Part shown: positions 9,895 through 17,082 of the stretch, piece after piece
Layout: each line of letters starts with the position of its first letter
How positions within the stretch are numbered: position 1 is the first letter of the stretch
DNA from: Microbispora triticiradicis
GTDB lineage: Bacteria; Actinomycetota; Actinomycetes; Streptosporangiales; Streptosporangiaceae
Direction of reading: 5' to 3'
DNA length: 64,000 nucleotides
Assembly: GCA_003260025.2 (NCBI GenBank)
Contig: QFZU02000076.1
Location: forward strand, 33,819 to 97,818
Notes under the pieces: model-generated
What the model saw: only the letters and a program-made list of their open reading frames with translations
What the model was told of the DNA's origin: nothing
The model's database searches: none
Program-made: the position numbers and the translations under genes

Positions 9895-11573
9895 AGACGT
9901 ACGACTTCGTGATCGTCGGCGCCGGGGCGGCGGGCTGCGTGCTCGCCGGCCGGCTGACCGAGGACCCGTCCGTCAGCGTGCTCCTCCTGGAGGCGGGGCA
10001 CGAGCGGCGCAGCCCGCTGCTGACGATCCCCGCCGCCGAGACCATCCTGATGGGCAACCCCAGGTACGACTGGTGCTTCGAGACCGCACCCGACCCCACC
10101 ATCGACGGCCGCAGCGTGCGCATCCCGCGCGGGCGCCTGCTCGGCGGCTCGAACGCGATCAACGGCATGATCTACGTGCGGGGCCAGGCGGAGGACTACG
10201 ACGACTGGGCGCGGCTCGGCAACCCGGGCTGGTCCTGGGCCGGCGTCCTGCCGTACTTCCGCAGCCTGGAACGCGTGACCGGGATCGGCGGGGAGACGCG
10301 CGGCCGGGACGGGCTGATCGCCGTCGGCCCGCCGCGCGACCGCGACGAGTTGTGCGACGTCTTCCTCGCCGCGGCGGCCAAGGCGGGCTACCCCGCCAAC
10401 CCCGACTACAACTCCGGAGACCAGGAGGGCTTCGGCTACTACCAGGTCAACCACGACGGCGGACGGCGGTCGTCGGCCCTGGGGACCTACCTGAAGCTCG
10501 CCCGGCTCCGGCCGAACCTCACCCTTCTCACCCGGGCCCACGTCACGGGCCTGCGGTTCGACGGCACCCGCTGCACCGGCGTGACGTACGTGCGGGACGG
10601 CGAGACGGAGCGGGCCGGCTGCGCCAAGGAGGTGATCGTCAGCGCCGGCGCGGTGCAGTCCCCTCAGCTCCTGGAGCTCTCCGGGATCGGCTCTCGCGAC
10701 GTGCTCGGCGGTCTCGGCATCCCGGTCGTGCACCACCTGCCGGGCGTCGGCGAGAACTTCCGCGACCATTTCGCGGCTCGCCTGCGGTGGCGGGTGCGGC
10801 GGCCGATCACTTTCAACGAGCGCAGCCGCGGGCTCGCGCTGGCGCGGGAGGTCGCCACCTACCTGACCTCCCGCCGGGGCCTGCTCAGCCTGCCGATCGC
10901 GCTCGGCTTCGGCTTCGTCCGCTCCTCGCCGGACGAGACGCGGCCGGACATCCAGTTCCACTTCGCGCCGGCCAGCTACGGCCCCGGGTCGAGCAGGCGG
11001 CTCGACACCGCTCCCGGCATGACGCTCGGCGTCTACCCGCTGCGCCCGGAGTCGTCCGGCTCCATCCACGTCCGCTCGCGCGACCCGATGGCCCCGCCCG
11101 AGATCCGCCCGCGCTTCCTGGAGTCCGGCATGGATCGTTCCCGCCTCGTCGCCGGGATCAGGATCGCCAGGGAGATCGTGGAGAGCCCGGTGCTCGACCC
11201 GTACCGGGGCGACGAGCTGACGCCGGGGAGCGGCGTGCGGACCGACGACGAACTGCTCGCCTACGCCCGCGCCCACGGCGACACCTCCTATCACCCCGCC
11301 GGCACCTGCCGGATGGGCGACGACCCCATGGCGGTGGTCGACCACCGGCTGCGCGTGCACGGGGTGGAGGGGCTGCGGGTGGTGGACGCGTCCGTCATGC
11401 CGACGCTGGTCTCCGGCAACACGAACGCCGCGAGCCTGATGATCGCCGAGAAGGGCGCGGCGATGATCCTGGCCGACCACGGGCGCGGCGGCCCGCACGC
11501 CGCCTATGAGCGCGAGAGCGCGGCGGACGAGCGCCCGGGCACCGGCCCCCACGTCACGAAGGACACCACATGA
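9891..11573 (+). CDS. GMC-family FAD-dependent oxidoreductase
   Basis: A 560-residue glucose-methanol-choline oxidoreductase. The start ATG 9891 overlaps the dioxygenase stop and begins MKTYDFVIVGAGAAGCVLAG, the FAD Rossmann motif. The family signature GRLLGGSNAINGM and the C-terminal YHPAGTCRMG and GNTNAASLMIAEKGA motifs are present, so the enzyme looks complete. GMC enzymes oxidise alcohols to aldehydes or ketones. In this operon it could oxidise a hydroxyl introduced by the dioxygenase. I know of no counterpart in the Pseudomonas tabtoxin cluster, so it may define a structural difference in the product. It overlaps the next ATP-grasp gene by 4 bases. Confidence 0.85.
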   Translation: MKTYDFVIVGAGAAGCVLAGRLTEDPSVSVLLLEAGHERRSPLLTIPAAETILMGNPRYDWCFETAPDPTIDGRSVRIPRGRLLGGSNAINGMIYVRGQAEDYDDWARLGNPGWSWAGVLPYFRSLERVTGIGGETRGRDGLIAVGPPRDRDELCDVFLAAAAKAGYPANPDYNSGDQEGFGYYQVNHDGGRRSSALGTYLKLARLRPNLTLLTRAHVTGLRFDGTRCTGVTYVRDGETERAGCAKEVIVSAGAVQSPQLLELSGIGSRDVLGGLGIPVVHHLPGVGENFRDHFAARLRWRVRRPITFNERSRGLALAREVATYLTSRRGLLSLPIALGFGFVRSSPDETRPDIQFHFAPASYGPGSSRRLDTAPGMTLGVYPLRPESSGSIHVRSRDPMAPPEIRPRFLESGMDRSRLVAGIRIAREIVESPVLDPYRGDELTPGSGVRTDDELLAYARAHGDTSYHPAGTCRMGDDPMAVVDHRLRVHGVEGLRVVDASVMPTLVSGNTNAASLMIAEKGAAMILADHGRGGPHAAYERESAADERPGTGPHVTKDTT

Positions 11574-12829
11574 GCACGTCACCACGGCAGGTCCTGGTCA
11601 TCGTCGACGGCTACTCGTCCGGCTCACAGCTGCCGGGGGTGATGGCGGAGCACGGCTGGGACTGCGTGCACGTGCGGGCGTCGGCGAGCCTGCCCGAGTA
11701 CTTCCGGGCCACCTACCGGCCCGGCGACTACCTCGCCGAGTTCGACAACGACGGGGACATCGAGGCCCTCGCCCGCGAGGTCGGCGCGTACCGGCCCGCG
11801 GCCGTGCTGCCGGGCACGGAGAGCGGCGTGATCGTCGCCGACCTCCTGGCGGCCGCGCTCGGCCTGCCGGGCAACGACCCGTCGTCCAGCGCCGCCCGGC
11901 GCGACAAGTACGAGATGCACAACCGCCTGATCGGCGCGGGCCTGCCCGCCATGGACCACTACCTGGCGCACGACCTCGGCGGGCTGCTCGCCTGGGCAAA
12001 GGCCGGCGCCTGGCCCGTCGTCGTGAAGCCGCCGGCGAGCGCCGGCACCGACTCCGTGACCTTCTGCGCGGACGAGGGCGAGCTGGAGGAGGTCTTCCAC
12101 CGCCTGCACGGCGCAGTGAACCAGCTCGGCGAGCGCAACGACGCCGTGCTCGCGCAGCGGCTGCTGTCGGGCCAGGAGTACTTCATCAACGGGATCAGCG
12201 GGAACGGGCGGCATGTCGTCACCGAGATCTGGCGGACCGACAAGGTGCCGGTGCCCGGCGCGGGCCTGATCTACGACCGCAGCGTCCTGTTCGACCCGGT
12301 GGACCCGGAGATGAAGCGGATCGTCGACTACGTGAAGGCGGTCCTCGACGCCCTGGGCGTGCGGTACGGCGCCCACCACACCGAACTGATGGTCACCGAC
12401 CGGGGGCCGGTCCTCATCGAGTGCGCCTCGCGCCTGTCCGGCGGGCTCAACCGGCCCGCCGCCAACCACGCGGTGGGCGCGAGCATGCTCGACCTGGCCG
12501 CCCGCCTGGTCGTCGAGGGCGAGCCGTTCGCCGCGCGGCTCGCCGACGAGCAGAAGGGGCTGCACGCCCCGCTGTGGCAGGTCCAGTTCATCTCGGCCCA
12601 GTCGGGGACGGTGACCCGGTCCCACTACGAGGAACTGCTGGGAACCCTGGAGAGCACCACCTGGATCCAGAAGGCGCCGAGGGCCGGTGACACCGTCACG
12701 CGGACCACCGACCTCTACTCGAGCCCCGGCATCGTCTTCATGAGCCATCCGGACCCCGAGGTCCTGCAGGCCGACTACCAGACCGTACGGCGATGGGAGC
12801 GCGAGGGCCGGCTCTTCACCACCGGCTGA
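11570..12829 (+). CDS. ATP-grasp ligase 2 (cluster 1)
   Basis: A 419-residue ATP-grasp protein. WPVVVKPPASAGTDSVTFC carries the ATP-binding lysine, EYFINGISGNGRHVV lies in the middle of the grasp, and HHTELMVTDRGPVLIECASR is the metal-binding strand. It resembles L-amino-acid ligases that make dipeptides with an acyl-phosphate intermediate. The ATG overlaps the GMC stop (ATGA). It is a second, clearly different ATP-grasp gene from the one at 5374-6630. Two ligases in one cluster could mean a tripeptide, a separate self-protection ligase, or one acting on a carrier intermediate. Confidence 0.8.
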   Translation: MSTSPRQVLVIVDGYSSGSQLPGVMAEHGWDCVHVRASASLPEYFRATYRPGDYLAEFDNDGDIEALAREVGAYRPAAVLPGTESGVIVADLLAAALGLPGNDPSSSAARRDKYEMHNRLIGAGLPAMDHYLAHDLGGLLAWAKAGAWPVVVKPPASAGTDSVTFCADEGELEEVFHRLHGAVNQLGERNDAVLAQRLLSGQEYFINGISGNGRHVVTEIWRTDKVPVPGAGLIYDRSVLFDPVDPEMKRIVDYVKAVLDALGVRYGAHHTELMVTDRGPVLIECASRLSGGLNRPAANHAVGASMLDLAARLVVEGEPFAARLADEQKGLHAPLWQVQFISAQSGTVTRSHYEELLGTLESTTWIQKAPRAGDTVTRTTDLYSSPGIVFMSHPDPEVLQADYQTVRRWEREGRLFTTG

Positions 12830-12858
12830 CGCGGCAGACAAAGGATGGGAGTGCAACG

Positions 12859-14226
12859 GTGACCGGACAGCCCCCCGCTGATCGCTTCGACTACACGGCC
12901 AACCTCGCCAGGGCGACGACCTACGGCGACCATCGCAACGCCTTCTGGCCGCCGTCCGACCGCTACGAACTGCGGCGGCTCGACCTCGCGGACGCCGCCC
13001 CCGCCCTCGGGCCGGCCTTCCTCCGCGACCTGGCCGCGCTCGGCGCGGCCGTGGAGGACGAGTGGCGCACCGTCAAGACCGTCGGCGCACCCGCCCGGAC
13101 CCGGCTCCCCGACCCGCTGCCCGTCGCCGAGGCGATGCGCCGGATCGGCGGGCACCTGCCCGGGGAGGTGGACCGCCGGGCGCTCGCCCTGCGGGCGGAC
13201 GCCGTCCAGCACGGCTACACCGACGACATCCTCCAGGAGCTCGTCGGCGTCGAGGAGGACGTCGCGGTCGTCGCCGGCCAGATCTCCACCTGGTACGGCA
13301 AGGACCTGCGGGGGCTGCCGACCGCGTTCGCCTGCCGTCGCGATCCGGACCGCCAGGCCGACGTGTCGGAGGCACTGACGTACCAGGAGGACGTCGCGAA
13401 GTATCTCGCCCGGCTGCACGCCGACCTGCGGCTCGGCGACGTGCCGGCGTTCGCGGCGACCCGGCTGTTCTTCATGGCCGGGGAGGGCGCCCTCCACCCG
13501 AAGCACATCGCCTACTTCCTCCCGGAGGACGAGGGGGTGAAGCGCTCGCCGTTCAAGAAGACCTACTACTTCGGCAACACCCACCGGGCCATGGTCGAGG
13601 GCTTCTCCGGGCCGCTCGCGGCGCGGCACCTCGACCTGGGCGAGCCGTACGAGCCGGGCGGGGAGCGCTTCGCGCGGATCCCGGCGCTCGGCGTGTTCGG
13701 CCACGAGCTGGGGCACAGCGTGCGCCGCCCGGCCACCGCCTACAAGGAGCTGAACGCCGCCGACCGCTGGGCGTCGGTCGTCCTCCAGGAGGTCGCGGCC
13801 GACGTCTTCGGCATCCTGATCCTCGCCGACGTGTGGGCGCCCCGCATGGACCTGTCCGGCGCCGACGCCGTCGCCTACTACCTGGGGGAGTGCCTGCGGT
13901 ACGTCGACCGCGGCCTCGGCCACTTCCCCGACAGCGACGGCATGTTCCTCCAGTTGTCCTACTTCGTCCAGCTGGGCGCGCTCGCCCTGGAAGACGGCCT
14001 CCTCAAGGGCGACCCGGAGGTCGTCCTGGCGGGGCTGCGCTCGCTGGCCCGGGTCCTCGCGGACGCGCTGCTCGCCGGCCGGGGCGAGCCCGCCGTCGCG
14101 CTGTACGGCGCCTACGGCCCGGCGAACCCCGCGCCACTGCTGCCCCTGATCGAGGAGATGCGCTCGCGTCCCCTCCGTTCCGTCGACTACCTGCAGGAGC
14201 ACCTCCACGCCCACGGCGACGCCTGA
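12859..14226 (+). CDS. HELGH-motif metalloprotein of unknown family
   Basis: A 455-residue protein starting at GTG 12859, with AAGGATGGGAG about 7 bases upstream. Near residue 280 it has FGHELGHSVRRP, a HExxH zinc signature. About 30 residues later follows LQEVAADVFG, where the glutamate could be the third ligand as in gluzincin peptidases. I do not recognise the rest. No signal peptide or membrane helix is seen, so it is cytoplasmic. It might be a peptidase or amidase that trims a protected intermediate, or a non-proteolytic metalloenzyme. The tabtoxin cluster encodes a zinc peptidase (TabP), but that protein works outside the cytoplasm and I cannot show homology. Confidence 0.65.
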   Translation: MTGQPPADRFDYTANLARATTYGDHRNAFWPPSDRYELRRLDLADAAPALGPAFLRDLAALGAAVEDEWRTVKTVGAPARTRLPDPLPVAEAMRRIGGHLPGEVDRRALALRADAVQHGYTDDILQELVGVEEDVAVVAGQISTWYGKDLRGLPTAFACRRDPDRQADVSEALTYQEDVAKYLARLHADLRLGDVPAFAATRLFFMAGEGALHPKHIAYFLPEDEGVKRSPFKKTYYFGNTHRAMVEGFSGPLAARHLDLGEPYEPGGERFARIPALGVFGHELGHSVRRPATAYKELNAADRWASVVLQEVAADVFGILILADVWAPRMDLSGADAVAYYLGECLRYVDRGLGHFPDSDGMFLQLSYFVQLGALALEDGLLKGDPEVVLAGLRSLARVLADALLAGRGEPAVALYGAYGPANPAPLLPLIEEMRSRPLRSVDYLQEHLHAHGDA

Positions 14227-14254
14227 CCAGGACGCCTGACCAAGGAGAACGCAC

Positions 14255-14950
14255 ATGACCCAGACCCGACAGGCGCTCGACGCGGTGCGCGAGTACTACT
14301 GCACGCAGCGCGAGGTCGGCGGGGCCGAGGCCACCATCTACGACATTTGGGAGAGCGGCGGCGCGTACAACGACTCCATCACCCCCTCCACGTACGTCCC
14401 CGAATACCGCTCGCACATGGTCCTCAAGATCCTGTCGCTGACCGCGGACGGCTCCGGCGTCTTCTCCCTCGGCTGCGGCAACGGGTTCGTCGAGGCCGAC
14501 CTCGTGCACTGCGAACGGAAGGTCAGGGCGATGGACTACAACGAGGAGGCGGTGCGGCTGACCCGGCAGAAGGGCGTCGACGCCTTCACCGCGGACTACT
14601 TCGCGCTGACGGCGGCCGACGTGGGCGACGCCGAGGCGGTCTACGCCGACGGCCTGCTCGGCCACCTCTTCGACCCCGTGGAGGAGCTGCGGCCCGCCCT
14701 CGGCAAGCTGGAGAGCCTGGGCCTGCGGTCCGGGACGCGCCTGGTCTTCTCCAACGACGCGCCGCGCGACCGGCACGTCGCCTTCGCGCCGCACGAGCGG
14801 GTCGAGGGCTTCTGGTTCGTCTCGAAGGACTACCTCCAGGACACCCTGTCGTCGTTCGGGTTCGAGCCGCTGGAGAGCTACTACTTCCCCTATCTGCGGC
14901 CCATCAGCGGCATGCGCAACCGCACCATATGCGTCGCGCGGGTGCCGTGA
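14255..14950 (+). CDS. SAM-dependent methyltransferase
   Basis: A 231-residue class I methyltransferase. Motif I is VFSLGCGNGFVEADL, followed by VRAMDYNEEAVRL with the acidic residue for the SAM ribose and later DGLLGHLFDP and NDAPRDRHVAF segments. AAGGAGAA is 7 bases before ATG 14255. In tabtoxin biosynthesis, isotope work indicates that the lactam carbonyl carbon comes from the one-carbon pool, and TblA is a methyltransferase-like protein, so a carbon-methylating role on a DAP or lysine intermediate is possible. From sequence alone only the methyltransferase fold is secure. Confidence 0.75.
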   Translation: MTQTRQALDAVREYYCTQREVGGAEATIYDIWESGGAYNDSITPSTYVPEYRSHMVLKILSLTADGSGVFSLGCGNGFVEADLVHCERKVRAMDYNEEAVRLTRQKGVDAFTADYFALTAADVGDAEAVYADGLLGHLFDPVEELRPALGKLESLGLRSGTRLVFSNDAPRDRHVAFAPHERVEGFWFVSKDYLQDTLSSFGFEPLESYYFPYLRPISGMRNRTICVARVP

Positions 14951-14965
14951 CCGAGGAGGACCAGC

Positions 14966-16258
14966 GTGCCGATCTCTGACGGGTTCGCCCGCAAGCTCCT
15001 GCCCGTGCTCCCGGACGTCGTGGCCGCGTACGGCACGCCGTTCCACATCTACGACGCCCAGGGGATCATCGAGACGTACCGGGGGATGGTGGACGCCTTC
15101 CGGGGCGAGCCCTACCGCCAGTACTTCGCCGTGAAGGCCCTGCCGAACCCCGCCGTCCTCTCCCTGCTGCACCGGGAGGGCAGCGGGCTCGACTGCGCGT
15201 CCCCGATCGAGCTGGAGCTGGCCGCCCGCGTCGGCGCGGCCGGCGACGAGGTGATCTTCACCTCCAACAACACCCGGCTCTCCGAGTACCGCGCCGCCCT
15301 GGAGGCGGGGGCGCTCATCACGTTCGACGACCGGTCGTTCCTCGGCAAGGCGGACGTCCTGCCGGAGACGGTGGCGTTCCGCGCCTCGCCCAACGGGCTC
15401 GCGGCGGGCTCGTCCCTCATGGGCGACCCGACCGGCTCCAAGTTCGGCGTGCCCCTGGACGAGCTCCCCGACGCCTACCGCGAGGCCCGGCGGCGCGGCG
15501 TGACCCGGTTCGGCATCCACGGCATGACCTGCGCCAACGAGCTGGACGTCGACCGGGCCATCCGGGCGGCGGTGGACGTCGTCGAGCTGGGCGCGCACGT
15601 GGCCGAGACCGCCGGAGTCGACATCGAGTACGTCAACGTGGCCGGCGGCCTCGGCATCCCCTACCGTCCGGAGGACAAGCCGCTCAGCTTCACGGCGTAC
15701 GCCGACGCCATCGTGGCCGCGCGGCGCCGGTGCTTCCCTCAGCGGGCCCCGCGCATCCTCATGGAGTGCGGGCGGTACGTCACCGGGCCCCACGGCGTGC
15801 TGGTGACCCGGGTGGTCAACCGCTGCCGCAAGGGCCGCGAGATCGTCGGCGTCGACGCGTCGATGTCCGCGCTCATGCGCCCCGCGATGTACGGCGCGTA
15901 CCACCACGTCAGCCTGCCCTTCGCCCGGGGGCGGGAGCGGTCGCGGTTCGACGTGGTCGGCTCGCTCTGCGAGAACATGGACAAGTTCGCGATCGACCGG
16001 ATGCTGCCCGATCCCCGTGAGGGGGACATCGCCCTCGTCCACGACACCGGCGCGCACGGGCACGCCATGGGCTTCACCTACAACGGCCGGCTGCGACCGG
16101 CGGAGCTGATGATGACCCCCGGCGGCGACGTCGTCGAGATCCGCCGCGCCGAGACCGTCGACGACTACCTGGCCACGGCCCGCTGGCAGCCGGAGCCGGT
16201 GCCGATCGCGCCGCCGGCCGGCCTCCCGAACCACGAGCACGAGGAGCGAAGCCTGTGA
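14966..16258 (+). CDS. Diaminopimelate-decarboxylase-like PLP enzyme
   Basis: A 430-residue fold-type III PLP enzyme of the LysA/Orn-DC group. The PLP lysine is Lys57 in QYFAVKALPNP. LDCASPIELELA and NVAGGLGIPY follow the family pattern, and GSLCENMDKFAIDRMLP matches the CESGD region that supplies the active-site cysteine from the partner subunit. It starts at GTG 14966 behind GAGGA, 15 bases after the methyltransferase. It is probably not housekeeping LysA, given its place in a biosynthetic operon. TabA of the tabtoxin cluster is a similar LysA paralogue. Its stop overlaps the GTG start of dapD. Confidence 0.85.
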   Translation: MPISDGFARKLLPVLPDVVAAYGTPFHIYDAQGIIETYRGMVDAFRGEPYRQYFAVKALPNPAVLSLLHREGSGLDCASPIELELAARVGAAGDEVIFTSNNTRLSEYRAALEAGALITFDDRSFLGKADVLPETVAFRASPNGLAAGSSLMGDPTGSKFGVPLDELPDAYREARRRGVTRFGIHGMTCANELDVDRAIRAAVDVVELGAHVAETAGVDIEYVNVAGGLGIPYRPEDKPLSFTAYADAIVAARRRCFPQRAPRILMECGRYVTGPHGVLVTRVVNRCRKGREIVGVDASMSALMRPAMYGAYHHVSLPFARGRERSRFDVVGSLCENMDKFAIDRMLPDPREGDIALVHDTGAHGHAMGFTYNGRLRPAELMMTPGGDVVEIRRAETVDDYLATARWQPEPVPIAPPAGLPNHEHEERSL

Positions 16259-17082
16259 ACGAAGCCGCGGTGGAGGCCGCCTGGGAACGGCGCGCCGAGC
16301 TGACCGAGGCCGAACTGGCGGTCCTCGCCCCGGAGATCGAGGCCGGTCTCGGCGCGCTCGACCGCGGCGAGCTGCGCGCCGCCCGCCCCTTGGGCGAGGA
16401 GTGGGTGGTGGACACCTTCGTCAAGAAGCTGATCCTCCTGTCGTTCCTCACCGGCCGGAGCGAGATGGCCGAGGCGGGCCCCGGCCGCCCCCGGACCTTC
16501 GACAAGGTGCCCCTGAAGTTCGAGACCTGGAAGGAGCCCGACTTCCAGGAGGCGAGGATCAGGGTCGTCCCCGGCGCGGTCGTCCGCTTCGGGGCGTACG
16601 TCGCGCCGGGCGCCGTGCTGATGCCCTGCTTCGTGAACGTCGGCGCGTACGTGGGCCCGGGCACCATGATCGACACCTGGGCGACGGTCGGCTCCTGCGC
16701 GCAGGTCGGCGCGCGGTGCCACATCTCCGGCGGCGCCGGCCTCGGCGGCGTGCTGGAGCCGATCGGCGACGACCCGGTCGTCATCGAGGACGACGTCTTC
16801 GTCGGCGCCCGCAGCGAGATCGCCGAGGGCGTGCGGGTGCGCCGCGGCGCGGTCGTCGGGATGGGCGTCTACCTGGGCCGCTCGACGCCGATCGTCGACC
16901 GGGCCTCGGGCGAGGTGACCTACGGGGAGGTGCCGGAGAACGCCGTGGTGATCCCCGGGGCGCGCACCGACCCGCGCCGGCCCGGCCTCTCGACGTACGC
17001 GGCGGTGATCGTCAAGTACGCCGACGAGCGGACCCGGGGCAAGACCGCGCTCAACGACCTCGTACGGGACCTGGACCGGTGA
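16255..17082 (+). CDS. dapD: Tetrahydrodipicolinate N-succinyltransferase (DapD-like)
   Basis: A 275-residue left-handed beta-helix acyltransferase of the length of E. coli DapD. GTMIDTWATVGSCAQVGARC and ISGGAGLGGVLEP are DapD hallmarks, as is the hexapeptide run VVGMGVYLGRSTPI. It acylates tetrahydrodipicolinate, opening the ring for transamination. The sequence follows the proteobacterial subfamily rather than the longer actinobacterial DapD known from mycobacteria, which suggests a dedicated, transferred copy. TabB of the tabtoxin pathway belongs to the same family. Starts at GTG 16255 overlapping the previous stop, and its own stop overlaps the next GTG. Confidence 0.88.
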   Translation: MNEAAVEAAWERRAELTEAELAVLAPEIEAGLGALDRGELRAARPLGEEWVVDTFVKKLILLSFLTGRSEMAEAGPGRPRTFDKVPLKFETWKEPDFQEARIRVVPGAVVRFGAYVAPGAVLMPCFVNVGAYVGPGTMIDTWATVGSCAQVGARCHISGGAGLGGVLEPIGDDPVVIEDDVFVGARSEIAEGVRVRRGAVVGMGVYLGRSTPIVDRASGEVTYGEVPENAVVIPGARTDPRRPGLSTYAAVIVKYADERTRGKTALNDLVRDLDR

